Counted from the stretch's first letter, positions 1 to 9,635 are shown. The stretch is DNA of 64,000 nucleotides from Paenibacillus oryzisoli (GCF_001653565.1 NZ_LYPB01000080.1:53236-117235); one strand, 5' to 3'. Notes: generated by a model from the letters alone, not told the origin. Translations and numbers: made by a program.

Positions 1-2
1 CG

Positions 3-776
3 GACTGGTTCTTGAGTAAATCACCTGGACATTTGGATAAAGCAGTTCAGAATAAAATAGGCATTTTCTTCAGTGGTACCGAGAATGTGGCGCTGGAAGG
101 CACTCCGAACAGTGTGCAAGCCCGAACGAAAGCGATTGATCCCAAAGCGAACTGGCAGCCGTTCAATCCGTTCCCGGATAAACCAGCAATTTGGAAGAAT
201 GGTGTTCCAGAAACATCGGTTATGGCCGGCAAAACGGTAGCCGAGAAAAAGCCGGAAAACATAAAACGATCTTTCGAGATTTTGAACTGGTTAGCAAGCG
301 AAGACGGATATTTACTGACGCACTATGGGCAAGATGGAAAGCATTATAAGCGGGATGGCAAGAAAATTACACTTGTCCCTGAAGCCTTTGATGCAGATAT
401 TGCGAAAGCGGGCAATTGGCTGGGTATTTATCGATTCTTTACACCAGAAGAGCCGGCTGTTCTCGGTTTTGAGGTTAACGATCCACGGGTTTCCCCACGC
501 GACCAAGCGATACTGAAAACGGTGGCTTCATTCCCTAAACATGACGCGCTTCCACCAGTTTCGCTTCAACCTCCACAGGGGATGAATATCGGTGATTTGC
601 GTAAGGAAATGAACAAGCTGCATATCAAAATGATCTTTGAAGACAAGAGCGCCGATAAATGGCCGCAATACCGTGAAGAACTCATGACAAAGTTCAGTGG
701 AAGAGCCATATTCCAAGGGTACACGGATCAAATCAATTCGGTTATGAAAGATAAAAAACTGAACGATTTCAAGTAA
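3..776 (+). CDS. Extracellular solute-binding lipoprotein, LplA-like (C-terminal part, 5' truncated)
   Basis: The reading frame is open from the window edge, so only about the last 257 residues are present; family members run to roughly 500-550 residues. The text (KANWQPFNPFPDKPAIW, then DPRVSPRDQAILKTVA) resembles the C-terminal lobe of family-1 sugar-binding proteins that deliver oligosaccharides to LplB/LplC-type permeases. The signal peptide and lipobox would lie upstream. Two permease genes follow directly, separated by a hairpin (785-820). The protein should sit on the outer face of the membrane. A TTG at 12 is internal, not a start. The substrate cannot be deduced. Confidence 0.85.
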   Translation, partial: DWFLSKSPGHLDKAVQNKIGIFFSGTENVALEGTPNSVQARTKAIDPKANWQPFNPFPDKPAIWKNGVPETSVMAGKTVAEKKPENIKRSFEILNWLASEDGYLLTHYGQDGKHYKRDGKKITLVPEAFDADIAKAGNWLGIYRFFTPEEPAVLGFEVNDPRVSPRDQAILKTVASFPKHDALPPVSLQPPQGMNIGDLRKEMNKLHIKMIFEDKSADKWPQYREELMTKFSGRAIFQGYTDQINSVMKDKKLNDFK

Positions 777-784
777 AATAGCGG

Positions 785-820
785 GAAGAAGACCCTGGTG
801 AATTCAGGGTTTTCTTCTTC
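785..820 (+). terminator. Stem-loop between binding-protein and permease genes
   Basis: GAAGAAGACCCTG (785-797), loop GTGAATT, then CAGGG (805-809) and TCTTCTTC (813-820) with a three-T bulge, giving about 13 base pairs. There is no U-tract, so it is more likely a partial terminator or a 3' stabilising hairpin. Either would raise binding-protein mRNA relative to the permeases. Confidence 0.6.
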
Positions 821-854
821 TCAGAAGCATCTGACAAGAAAGGGAGAAATGGCA

Positions 855-1817
855 ATGAACCGAAGTATAACGGCGACGAAGCAAACGATTGCCACCCCGC
901 GAACGACCGGATTTCGTAAATCACTAAGAAGAATATACCGCAGCAAATGGATGATCATCATGATGATTCCCGGTCTGCTTTATTATTTGTTATTTCATTA
1001 TGTTCCAATGGCGGGAATTCTGATTGCCTTTCAGGATTATAATCTCCTGAAGGGAGTATGGGGGAGCCCTTGGGTAGGATTAGATAATTTTATGACTGTG
1101 TTTAAGTCCCCAGATTTTCCGCTCATTATGAAAAACACGCTGTTAATCAGCGTCTATCGGATTATGTTCAATATGCTGCCGGATATGTTATTAGCTCTCA
1201 TGCTTAATGAGATTCGGTCTCCTTGGTTTAAGCGTGTTGTACAGACTATTACGTATGGTCCACACTTTCTATCGTGGATCATCGTTTACGGCATTGTATT
1301 TTCCTTCTTTGCTCCTGGAGCGGGACTTATTACTACGTTTGTACGAGACATGGGATGGGGAGATCTAAACCTGCTAACGGATGCAGACTATTTCCGCCCC
1401 TTGTTGATCGTCTCGGATTTGTGGAAAAATATAGGTTTTGGTGCCATTATTTACTTGGCCGCGCTTGCGACGATCAATCAAGAATTGTATGAAGCTGCTG
1501 TCGTGGACGGGGCGGGAAGATGGCGGAAAATGTGGCATATTACGCTGCCCGGCATACGTTCGGTATTCGTTCTGCTGCTTATTCTGCGAATGGGGAACAT
1601 TCTCGATGCAGGTTTCGATCAGGTTTATATATTCCTAAATGCAAGGGTATATGATGTTGGCGATATCATTGATACGTGGGTCTTCCGACAAGGACTTGAA
1701 CAGCTAGATTTCAGCCTAGCAGCGGCAACTGGGGTTTTCAAATCGGTTATAGGTTTGGTCTTTATTCTAGGGGCTAACAAAATAGCCAAAAAAGTCGGAG
1801 GTTCAGGCATATGGTAA
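855..1817 (+). CDS. Sugar ABC transporter permease, LplB-like
   Basis: Membrane-spanning subunit (320 aa) of a carbohydrate uptake ABC importer. About six hydrophobic helices follow a basic N-terminus. The typical first-helix text (LLYYLLFHYVPMAGILIAFQDY) and the EAA loop (YEAAVVDGAGRWRKMWHITLPG), which docks the ATPase, are both visible. The longer frame begins with GTG 798 inside the hairpin loop. ATG 855 lies about 8 bases behind AAGGGAG and is preferred; ATG 849 is possible. The gene overlaps the next permease by 7 bases. No ATPase gene is nearby; such systems commonly share an MsmX-type ATPase encoded elsewhere (family knowledge). Confidence 0.9.
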   Translation: MNRSITATKQTIATPRTTGFRKSLRRIYRSKWMIIMMIPGLLYYLLFHYVPMAGILIAFQDYNLLKGVWGSPWVGLDNFMTVFKSPDFPLIMKNTLLISVYRIMFNMLPDMLLALMLNEIRSPWFKRVVQTITYGPHFLSWIIVYGIVFSFFAPGAGLITTFVRDMGWGDLNLLTDADYFRPLLIVSDLWKNIGFGAIIYLAALATINQELYEAAVVDGAGRWRKMWHITLPGIRSVFVLLLILRMGNILDAGFDQVYIFLNARVYDVGDIIDTWVFRQGLEQLDFSLAAATGVFKSVIGLVFILGANKIAKKVGGSGIW

Positions 1818-2683
1818 CCAAGGTAGATCGCCTTGTCGACATTGTACTTTATACGGTACTGGCATTGTTTGCTTTATCGACGTTGTTTCCACTGTATTTC
1901 GTGTTTATTATGTCGGTAACACCGTATACGGAGGTTCTGCGTAATGGCGGGTTTATTGTATGGCCGAGTTCGGTTACGCTGGATGCCTATAAGCAAATAT
2001 TCGCAAGTAGAAGGATTCCAGACGCTTTACAAATTACGGTTTTCGTCACTGTCGTAGGTACGTTCTTGAATCTGCTTGTGACGACGCTGCTTGCCTATCC
2101 ACTTTCTAAGAAAACTACACCATGGCGGAACGGCATACTGCTCGCGATCATTTTCACCTTGCTGTTTAATGGAGGATTGATTCCCACTTATCTCGTCGTA
2201 AGGGGACTTGGGTTGTACAACACAGTCTGGGCGCTGATCGTGCCTGGTATGGTATCCACGTTTAATTTTCTCATTATGAAAACGTATTTTGAAGGAATTC
2301 CACAGGAAGTTGAAGAAGCTGCGCGTGTTGACGGATGCGGCGAATTAGCCACATTATTTCGCATTGTACTTCCACTGTCGGCTCCCATTATGGCAACGAT
2401 CGGCCTTTTCTATGGGATCGGTCACTGGAACGAATATTTCAAGGGCATTATGTATGTAACGGAAAAGAGCTTGGCTCCCATACAGGTTGTCTTGCGTAAT
2501 ATGATTCAGACACCAAGCGTGAGTCAAGAGCTATCACTGAACGCGACGAATCTGTCGCAACTACCGCCGGAGACGATCAAGATGGCGACTGTAACGGTTG
2601 CGATCCTGCCCATTATACTTGTGTATCCGTTTCTGCAGAAGTTCTTTATTAAAGGTGTCATGATTGGTGCGATCAAAGGATAG
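1811..2683 (+). CDS. Sugar ABC transporter permease, LplC-like
   Basis: Second membrane subunit (290 aa) of the same importer, expected to pair with the upstream permease. It has about six hydrophobic segments and the EAA motif (EEAARVDGCGELATLFRIVLPL). The C-terminus ends FIKGVMIGAIKG, as is typical of the LplC/CUT1 group. ATG 1811 overlaps the end of the preceding gene, implying translational coupling. A strong hairpin follows at 2694-2732, then the two-component pair. Confidence 0.9.
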   Translation: MVTKVDRLVDIVLYTVLALFALSTLFPLYFVFIMSVTPYTEVLRNGGFIVWPSSVTLDAYKQIFASRRIPDALQITVFVTVVGTFLNLLVTTLLAYPLSKKTTPWRNGILLAIIFTLLFNGGLIPTYLVVRGLGLYNTVWALIVPGMVSTFNFLIMKTYFEGIPQEVEEAARVDGCGELATLFRIVLPLSAPIMATIGLFYGIGHWNEYFKGIMYVTEKSLAPIQVVLRNMIQTPSVSQELSLNATNLSQLPPETIKMATVTVAILPIILVYPFLQKFFIKGVMIGAIKG

Positions 2684-2693
2684 GGAGATAACG

Positions 2694-2732
2694 GGGCTCG
2701 GCAATTCGGAACATTCTGAATTGCCGTAGCCC
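2694..2732 (+). terminator. Stem-loop after the permease genes
   Basis: GGGCT plus CGGCAATTC (2694-2707), a 10-base loop, then GAATTGCCG (2718-2726), a single-T bulge and AGCCC (2728-2732). The stem is strong but no T-tract follows, so it could be a weak terminator or an mRNA-stabilising hairpin before the kinase gene. Confidence 0.55.
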
Positions 2733-2808
2733 TATGTGAGTTATATGTTAAAATATGTGTATACGTATTCGGTATAATCCACCCTTCCAATCGGAGGTAT
2801 TGTCACTC

Positions 2809-4662
2809 ATGGCCGGTTTACTCACAAGGATAACAAAGGCTTATAAACGATCTGTCCAGTTTCGGTTAACGAGTTATTTCCTGATTATTCTTGTCCCGTT
2901 AGTTGGGGTCAGTATGTTTGCCAGTCTTCGTTCCGAACAGATTCTAGAGCGCAAGGTAAATGAACAAACGACGGTCGCACTGTCATCGGCTATGGAAGCT
3001 ATTGATCTGACAATGGATAATATCGAGAACATGTCGATGGTTCTTGCGACAGATACGAATCTAAATGAACTATTAAATCGCAAGGAATCACAATTGACTG
3101 CGGAGATGACGTTGGATTTTCAGAAAGTGCTATTACAGCTGTCAAACATGAATTCGGTCAACACCTACCTAGCACAATTATCCATCTATCATGCCTATTC
3201 TCAAACGGTTCTTTCTTCTAGATACGGAGGCAGGAGGATGGATGAGTTACCGGATCAGTCTTGGTATCAGAATTTGTTAAAAGCGGGAGGCAAGAGTCAG
3301 CTCTTACTTCCGAGAATAGGTGAATTCAATTCGTATCAACAGTTAGACCCAACGTTTCAACCAGGCTATGTCACTTTGATGCGCACGATGGACCCGTTTA
3401 AACCAGGTGACCGTAAACATGTACTTATGATAACTTTGGATGCCAATCATATAAAGAAGCATCTCGATACGTTAATTCATAACAATAATGAAAGCGTTTA
3501 TCTCATAGCTCCTGACAACCGTTTGATAGCTGGAACGAGTACAAATGAGGTTCCTCTCTTATGGTCATCTGGCACGGAAAACATGTTGATTCGAGATTCC
3601 GAGCTAACCGGTGAATCAGAAATGCTCTTGCGTTACCGATCTGCCTTTTCAGGATGGACTGTTATCGTGGTGAAACCCGCTGCTGCTATGTACGCTGAGC
3701 TTAACCAACTAAGGACATTTATGTATATCATCATCGGGATGAGTTTCCTATTGACGATATTAATTTCGTGGATCGTCTATCGGGGCATCGCATCGCCATT
3801 AAGCTCGCTAGCCTATGGGATGAAGCAGGTGCGGCTAGGGCGGTTGGATACGAATTTACCGAATAAGCGAGAGGATGAGTTCGGTTATTTGATGAATGCG
3901 TTCAACGATATGGCGTTGGAGCAGAAGCATTTAATCGAGAACATCTATGAGCAGCAACTGCTGAGGTTAAAAGCAGAACTCCGTGTGCTTCAATCGCAAA
4001 TTAATCCACATTTTCTATACAATACACTGGATACCATATATAGCATGGCTGAAAATTATGAAGCCGAAGAGATCACGGAAATGGCGCTTAATTTATCCAA
4101 ATTTTTCAGATTGAGCTTAAGTAAGGGGCATGACGAGTTCACTGTTGAGGAAACAATCGAGCATCTTCAATATTATTTGCGGGTTCAAGCCTTACGTTTC
4201 ATTGATAAACTCTCCGTATCCATCAGTATGGATGATTCATGTAAGTCTTATCTTGTCTTGAAATTGTTACTGCAACCGATTGTAGAGAACGCGATTTTAC
4301 ATGGACTGGAGCAGCGAAAGCGTGATGGACAGGTGAAGATCGACTGTCGGCTGGATCAGGGCAGGCTTCGTCTGGAAGTGACCGATAACGGCAAAGGTAT
4401 TCAAGCAGACCGACTCAGTTATATTCGTGATGAACTTGCGAAGGTTTCCGTATATACAGGAAAAGCATGGGTACAAGAGATAAGAAGGAACGATCTCTAT
4501 GGCTTATGGAATGTAAAAGCAAGGCTAAAGCTGTATTATGGTGATTCGGCAGATTTGACAATCGATAGTGTAGAAAATGAGGGAACCACAGTTATTCTAT
4601 GGATCCCAATCGGAGGCGCTTATGAATCTGATGATCGTGGAAGACGAACTGCGGCTTCTTAA
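2809..4662 (+). CDS. Sensor histidine kinase, YesM-like
   Basis: Membrane sensor (617 aa). A first transmembrane helix (around residues 20-40) is followed by a large extracytoplasmic region of dCache type. A second helix near residue 310 leads to a HAMP linker. The His_kinase box QSQINPHFLYNTLD has the predicted phospho-acceptor His401. The ATPase domain shows LQPIVENAILHG and DNGKGI. ATG 2809 lies 11 bases behind GGAGG and was chosen over upstream codons. The response regulator gene overlaps its 3' end by 41 bases, so the two form a pair. It probably senses the ligand, or ligand-loaded binding protein, of the adjacent transporter; that is inference. Confidence 0.9.
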   Translation: MAGLLTRITKAYKRSVQFRLTSYFLIILVPLVGVSMFASLRSEQILERKVNEQTTVALSSAMEAIDLTMDNIENMSMVLATDTNLNELLNRKESQLTAEMTLDFQKVLLQLSNMNSVNTYLAQLSIYHAYSQTVLSSRYGGRRMDELPDQSWYQNLLKAGGKSQLLLPRIGEFNSYQQLDPTFQPGYVTLMRTMDPFKPGDRKHVLMITLDANHIKKHLDTLIHNNNESVYLIAPDNRLIAGTSTNEVPLLWSSGTENMLIRDSELTGESEMLLRYRSAFSGWTVIVVKPAAAMYAELNQLRTFMYIIIGMSFLLTILISWIVYRGIASPLSSLAYGMKQVRLGRLDTNLPNKREDEFGYLMNAFNDMALEQKHLIENIYEQQLLRLKAELRVLQSQINPHFLYNTLDTIYSMAENYEAEEITEMALNLSKFFRLSLSKGHDEFTVEETIEHLQYYLRVQALRFIDKLSVSISMDDSCKSYLVLKLLLQPIVENAILHGLEQRKRDGQVKIDCRLDQGRLRLEVTDNGKGIQADRLSYIRDELAKVSVYTGKAWVQEIRRNDLYGLWNVKARLKLYYGDSADLTIDSVENEGTTVILWIPIGGAYESDDRGRRTAAS

Positions 4663-6250
4663 TAATATTGCTCACAACATTCCTTGGGAAGAGCAGGGGA
4701 TTGAGGTTGTTGCCACGGCGGATAATGGAACCGATGCCATCAGGCTGTTCGAGCAAGTGAAACCTAATATTGTACTCATGGATATTCAAATGCCGGAATT
4801 AGATGGTTTATCTTTGGCTAAATATATACGGGAAGTTGATCCTCTGGTGAAAATTATTGTGCTTAGTGGTCATGATGATTTCACGTATGCGCAGACAGCC
4901 ATTGAGCTTCATGTAGTGAAATATTTGCTGAAGCCTTCCAGTAATGCCGATGTACTCGAAGCGGTATTAGATGCACGCGAAATCATTCGTCAAGATCTAG
5001 AAGCCAAGTATAACCAGGAAATGATGCAGAAGAAGTGGATGGAGCATTTGCCAAGGCTTCAGGATTTATTTTATCAGAGCTGGACAACGGGGAAATATTC
5101 GGAGTGGGAAATCGAGCAACGTAGTCGTGAATTGATGATTACACTTCCATACAATGGATTGTGGGCTGTAGCAGTCGTGGATCCGGATCCCTTAACAAGT
5201 TCAAATGGGAGATTTACCGCTGAGGATATCACCTTACTGAAAATTTCGTTGCTTGGGATGGCAAAAGAATTTCTGGATAAGGTACCTTGCTTTATTTTCT
5301 CCGATGATAATGGATCCACGGTACTCGTATTCTTCGATTGCTCGAATAAGGAGAAGGAACTTCGTCCAATGAATGATTTCATGGCGGAAGTTCACTTGCA
5401 TATGACGAGGCTGTTGTCCGTATTTAAGGAGTATTTGAAAACAACGGCAAGCGCCGGTATCGGCCGAGCAGTAGATAAGAAAATGTCAGTGAGCAATTCT
5501 TACAGAGAAGCTTGCCAGGCTTTGCATGAAAGAGTGGTTCATGGGCACGATATCGTCGTTCCTTATCGAGACGAGCATCAACCCCATAATGCTGTAGCAT
5601 CGGATATCCAGATGGAGAAGGTGCTAGCTCATGCCTTGGAGTCTGGGCAACGAGAGAAAGCCATTGCGATCATTGACGAGTGGTTCAAGGTGAATGTGGA
5701 ACAGGCCAAGTCAAGCGGTGAGGTGCACGAAAATATTTTACTCCTCAGCTCATTGATCGTTCATCTCATTCAATTACAAGCGTGGCCTCTAAAGGAAGTT
5801 GTCGGGCATCATTTCGATTATTTTCACAATCTTCGTGCATTAGTGACCAAAGAACAAACGCTGCAGTGGCTTTATGGGATTGTTGATCATATTTGTTTAT
5901 ATGTGAATGATAGTAAGAATAAAAGCAGGCACGAGCTCATCAGTAAAATGATTAGTCTGGTTGAAGCGAGTATCAACGAGGATGTTGGTCTGCATGAGGT
6001 AGCAAGTAAGTTATATATTAATGCTTCTTATTTATCTCGCTTATTTAAGCAGCATATGGGGCAATCTTTCACTTCGTATATCGTGGAGCGCAAAATGAAA
6101 CTGGCTATGCAGTGGTTAACCGATGGCTTGAAAGTATCTGAGACGGCAAATCTTCTGGGCTATCGGGATTTTAGTTATTTCACGAAAGTATTTCGGAAAC
6201 AATGGGGAGTTACACCTGCTGAAGTGAAGAATAAGAAAATGATTACTTAG
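4622..6250 (+). CDS. Response regulator, YesN-like with AraC-type DNA-binding domain
   Basis: Cytoplasmic regulator (542 aa). The receiver domain (about residues 1-120) has acidic ED near residue 7, phospho-acceptor Asp54 in VLMDIQMPELDG and KPSS near residue 103. A long middle region of unclear fold follows. The last 100 residues form an AraC/XylS double helix-turn-helix (LYINASYLSRLFKQHMG, then LLGYRDFSYFTKVFRKQWG). ATG 4622 is preceded by GGAGG at 4612. It should activate the upstream permease/binding-protein operon when phosphorylated by the kinase. Confidence 0.9.
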   Translation: MNLMIVEDELRLLNNIAHNIPWEEQGIEVVATADNGTDAIRLFEQVKPNIVLMDIQMPELDGLSLAKYIREVDPLVKIIVLSGHDDFTYAQTAIELHVVKYLLKPSSNADVLEAVLDAREIIRQDLEAKYNQEMMQKKWMEHLPRLQDLFYQSWTTGKYSEWEIEQRSRELMITLPYNGLWAVAVVDPDPLTSSNGRFTAEDITLLKISLLGMAKEFLDKVPCFIFSDDNGSTVLVFFDCSNKEKELRPMNDFMAEVHLHMTRLLSVFKEYLKTTASAGIGRAVDKKMSVSNSYREACQALHERVVHGHDIVVPYRDEHQPHNAVASDIQMEKVLAHALESGQREKAIAIIDEWFKVNVEQAKSSGEVHENILLLSSLIVHLIQLQAWPLKEVVGHHFDYFHNLRALVTKEQTLQWLYGIVDHICLYVNDSKNKSRHELISKMISLVEASINEDVGLHEVASKLYINASYLSRLFKQHMGQSFTSYIVERKMKLAMQWLTDGLKVSETANLLGYRDFSYFTKVFRKQWGVTPAEVKNKKMIT

Positions 6251-6272
6251 TTGCATCCCAATACTGTATGTG

Positions 6273-6281
6273 TGCTAATAT
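6273..6281 (+). promoter_or_regulatory. Possible extended -10 promoter for the UvrA-like gene
   Basis: TGCTAATAT reads as an extended -10 (TGn plus TAATAT at 6276). A TTGCAT lies upstream at 6251, but the spacer of 19 is long. It would give a leader of about 30 bases and makes the in-frame ATG at 6268 unlikely as a start. Confidence 0.3.
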
Positions 6282-6318
6282 GGAATCGACAAGATTAACC
6301 AAGAGAAAGGATGTACAC

Positions 6319-9300
6319 ATGCAGATCGTTCAATTAATTTCGAACAACATTAACAAATTAGATGCGCGTATACCCGTTGATAAATCATTAGGAATTGCTG
6401 GTTTATCGGGATCAGGTAAAACAACGTTCTGTCAGACCATAGGGGAAGAATCCAAGAAGCGTCTTGTATCTTTACTGCCGAAAGCAGAGTATCAGTATTT
6501 ATTTCCAGAAATTATGGAAACCAATTTCAGTGCGATTAAGATGGAGGACATGCCGCTAGTCCTTTTTCTCGGCAAATCATCCATCTCATCGAATCCTCGC
6601 TCAACTATTGGCACGCATACAGGTGTTTTCAAAGAGATCCGTGATCGTATGGCCGAACAATTCAATCTATCTCCAGAAGTGTTTTCCTTTAATAACGCAC
6701 TAGGGTGGTGCCCCGATTGTAAAGGGCGCAGCACGACACAAAATGTAGAATGTTCGAAATGTAACGGTAAGCGATACAGTCCTGAGGTTGAACAATATAA
6801 GCTGGAATTAAGGAATCAACCACATAGCATCTCGGATATCAATAACTTAAGCATTGAAACTATCCTTATGCTTGCAGAGGAATTACATATTAGTGAAGCC
6901 AAGCAACATATACTCCAGAATTTAATCAACATGAATATTGGGTACTTAACTTTAAATCGGATTATGGGTTCATTATCAGGCGGGGAATTAACACGGCATT
7001 ATTTGGCTGAATTCATGGCTACGAGTGAAAATACCGTCATTATTATTGATGAAATTTCCGTAGGTCTTGACCATGAAACTCTCCTCAAAATTCTCGATCA
7101 AATTAAGCAATTAGGGGTTAAGAATCAAATTTGGCTCATTGATCATTCAGATACAGTGTTGGATGCAACAGATGAACAGATATTCTTCGGCCCAGGCAGC
7201 GGTAAATATGGCGGGAAAATTGTCGAAGAATCCCCACGTCCTAAACCAGTCCTATGGGAACAAAATCAGGCAGAACCGACCGCGTATTATCAGTTTCTAG
7301 ATCTGCATTGTCGGAATATTCAAATGGCGGAAATTCAGATTCCCAAGAATAGACTGGTAACCTTTACAGGTGAGTCTGGATGCGGAAAATCAACACTTGT
7401 GAATGAGTGTATGTCCAAAGATTTTCAGAAACGCTACCCCAAAGATAAACTGGTCATGGTTGGACAAGATCGTAACCAATCGATTACAAGCCGCTCAACC
7501 GTCGCTACCTTCCTTGATATTAAGAAGAAGCTTAATAAAGTTAATGAGGATACCGCGGATGATATTTTCCAACGTTCCATCGAAGATATTATTGAAGAAT
7601 TGCCTAACGAAGATATCGTCCATAAACGCTTGAGCTTATTGAATAAACTAGGACTTGGCTATCTAACCTTAGAGCGAAAAACACAATCCCTATCAACGGG
7701 TGAGTTTCAATGCGTACATTTAGTTTCTGAGTTGTTTGCGAATGCTAGGAACCCGCATACTCTGTTTATTTTTGACGAACCTTCCAAGGGGTTATCGCAA
7801 AACATTTTAAATCAATTCATCGACAGTGTCAGGGTCATTCTGGAAGATGAATCGGTCTCCATTCTCATGATTGAACATAATGCTTATATGCTGGAAAGCT
7901 CTGATTTTATCGTTGATTTTGGCAAAAGACAGTCGGAACCCATTCGACATTTGGATGTTGTCCCTCATGAGGACTACTATCGTCTAAAACATAAGGATGA
8001 TCATACAGCCCCTGTGCACATTGCCTCCTCGTTGAAACAGCAAAACGGTATTCAATATATACAAGAAAATCAGATTGAATATTTTAAAAAAGCAGAAAAT
8101 ATCTATAAAGGCGGTATCCTAAAAAGCTTATCTTCCATGGCCCGCTTGATCTATGGGGAATACGAGTCAGATAAGATTGCTCCTGTGATCGCGATTGATC
8201 TTGAACGACACCTGTATAGTCAGTATAGCTTTCTCTATGAAATCGGTGGTTTGATCAACCATATTGTAGCTTCTCATCCTACTAATAAAGATACAAGAAG
8301 TTTCGATTTCTATTATCAAGATAATCATTGTCCATGTTGTTCTGGTCGTCGTGTCATCGAGAGATTCGATATGGATGTTCTCATTCAAGATCAAACAGTC
8401 CCGTTCTGGGATGGCTTATTGTTGCCTGAAGTGATGGACGTCTTGAAATATTATCAACATGCTAAGCTGCACTTCCTTTTTGAAGAGATCAAGAATGAAC
8501 TCGGTCACGATATAAGTAAGAGTTATAATGAGATGACAGAGGAAGAGAAGAATACATTCCTATACGGCTATTGGGAAAAGTCATTCTATGATAAGGCTGG
8601 TAAGGCGTCGCGAACGTGGGAAGGCTTTAATCTCATTCTTGGACGCTATATGGTCATTTCGAAGAATCTGACGATTAAAGAGGCAATGAAAGCTTCAAGA
8701 GAAATGATTACTTGTCCCGTCTGTCATGGCACCGTGTTAAACCATCATAAGAAAATGAAATTCAATGGCACGGATATTCGCGAAATCATTGGTCAGCCGC
8801 TGGATCAAGTCATTCAAACCGTAGGGAATTTGCCGGAATTAGTGAAATTAAAGTCCATTGTTGGCGGCGATATCTCACTTTCGGAAGATGTTTCTTTACT
8901 GCCTAGAGAATCTCAAGTAGCGCTGAAAATGTACGAGTTGGAGCTTGCTAGCTTCGTGGGCTATGAAGTGGTTTTACAAAATGCAGTGCCTTTCTGGGAT
9001 GGGATTGCAGGGAATCTTGATGCGATCAGCTCCAAAAACATGATAAGCATCTGCGATTTCCCCGATATTACGGAAACCAGAGAGAGCATTATCGATAAGT
9101 ATTTCACCAATGGCAAATATAAAAAACTGACTTATGTCTATGAAGCCTTTGGTTATAGTAAGATTGTTACCCAAATTAATAAGGTCAAAGCCAGTCATCC
9201 CTGCCCATTCTGTGGAGGGAAACGAGTCATTTCAGAAGATGGACTTCATGATGGTGTACAGAAATTGTCCGTTCCTTGTGTTAGCTGCTATGTCAGCGGC

Positions 9301-9486
9301 ATTAATGATGAGGGACGCAAGGAAGTCGTCGAGGGTGTTACGGTGCAAACATGGCTTACTGGCAAAGTAAGTGATGTTGTGGATGGGAGCAAAGTGGCTG
9401 AGTCAGTTGCCAATATACCGATCTATAATCGAATTCGTGAATTGAATAAACAAGATATGATGGCCGTTTATCATAGCTTAAAGTAA
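6319..9486 (+). CDS. UvrA-like tandem ABC ATPase with zinc-motif-rich C-terminal extension
   Basis: A 1055-residue relative of excinuclease subunit A. The first ATPase half has Walker A GLSGSGKTT (28-36), a zinc module C131-P-D-C134 with C145-S-K-C148, the signature LSGGEL near 220 and IIIDEISVGL as Walker B. The second half has Walker A GESGCGKST (351-359), the signature LSTGEFQ and FIFDEPSKGL. After about residue 570 comes roughly 480 further residues with C-x-x-C pairs at 671, 799, 962 and 987, and the hexapeptide VPFWDG twice (694 and 890). The first half is too short to hold the UvrB-interaction region of housekeeping UvrA, and no uvrB or uvrC is nearby. Some UvrA paralogues give drug self-resistance (family knowledge), but the role here is unknown. 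ATG 6319 has AAAGGA 8-9 bases upstream. Confidence 0.8.
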   Translation: MQIVQLISNNINKLDARIPVDKSLGIAGLSGSGKTTFCQTIGEESKKRLVSLLPKAEYQYLFPEIMETNFSAIKMEDMPLVLFLGKSSISSNPRSTIGTHTGVFKEIRDRMAEQFNLSPEVFSFNNALGWCPDCKGRSTTQNVECSKCNGKRYSPEVEQYKLELRNQPHSISDINNLSIETILMLAEELHISEAKQHILQNLINMNIGYLTLNRIMGSLSGGELTRHYLAEFMATSENTVIIIDEISVGLDHETLLKILDQIKQLGVKNQIWLIDHSDTVLDATDEQIFFGPGSGKYGGKIVEESPRPKPVLWEQNQAEPTAYYQFLDLHCRNIQMAEIQIPKNRLVTFTGESGCGKSTLVNECMSKDFQKRYPKDKLVMVGQDRNQSITSRSTVATFLDIKKKLNKVNEDTADDIFQRSIEDIIEELPNEDIVHKRLSLLNKLGLGYLTLERKTQSLSTGEFQCVHLVSELFANARNPHTLFIFDEPSKGLSQNILNQFIDSVRVILEDESVSILMIEHNAYMLESSDFIVDFGKRQSEPIRHLDVVPHEDYYRLKHKDDHTAPVHIASSLKQQNGIQYIQENQIEYFKKAENIYKGGILKSLSSMARLIYGEYESDKIAPVIAIDLERHLYSQYSFLYEIGGLINHIVASHPTNKDTRSFDFYYQDNHCPCCSGRRVIERFDMDVLIQDQTVPFWDGLLLPEVMDVLKYYQHAKLHFLFEEIKNELGHDISKSYNEMTEEEKNTFLYGYWEKSFYDKAGKASRTWEGFNLILGRYMVISKNLTIKEAMKASREMITCPVCHGTVLNHHKKMKFNGTDIREIIGQPLDQVIQTVGNLPELVKLKSIVGGDISLSEDVSLLPRESQVALKMYELELASFVGYEVVLQNAVPFWDGIAGNLDAISSKNMISICDFPDITETRESIIDKYFTNGKYKKLTYVYEAFGYSKIVTQINKVKASHPCPFCGGKRVISEDGLHDGVQKLSVPCVSCYVSGINDEGRKEVVEGVTVQTWLTGKVSDVVDGSKVAESVANIPIYNRIRELNKQDMMAVYHSLK

Positions 9487-9494
9487 CGAATAAG

Positions 9495-9516
9495 CGCTGA
9501 CCCTCGGGTTAGCGTT
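9495..9516 (+). terminator. Terminator after the UvrA-like gene
   Basis: CGCTGACC, loop CTCG, then GGTTAGCG with one G:U pair, followed by TTTATTATTTATTT. This fits intrinsic termination nine bases after the stop codon. Confidence 0.7.
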
Positions 9517-9530
9517 TATTATTTATTTAC

Positions 9531-9568
9531 AATATTCACTTGCGAGAATATTCCCCGTGTGGTATATT
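9531..9568 (+). promoter_or_regulatory. Promoter and candidate operator of the ArsR-type gene
   Basis: TTGCGA (9540-9545) and TATATT (9563-9568) are separated by 17 bases. An inverted repeat AATATTC (9531-9537) / GAATATT (9546-9552) overlaps the -35 box. ArsR-family proteins usually repress their own promoter from such dyads; the link here is inferred. Confidence 0.45.
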
Positions 9569-9635
9569 GAGTTCGGTAAGTGAATCAATTAATCACAAAG
9601 AAGAGACACATGTAATTACAGCAAGAGGACGGATG

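Noticed and set aside
798..854. GTG 798 as start of the first permease gene
   Set aside because: It lies in the loop of the hairpin and has no ribosome-binding site; ATG 855 fits better.
6319..9486. Housekeeping UvrA for nucleotide excision repair
   Set aside because: The first half is too short for the UvrB-binding region, there is a long foreign C-terminal part, and no uvrB or uvrC neighbour exists.
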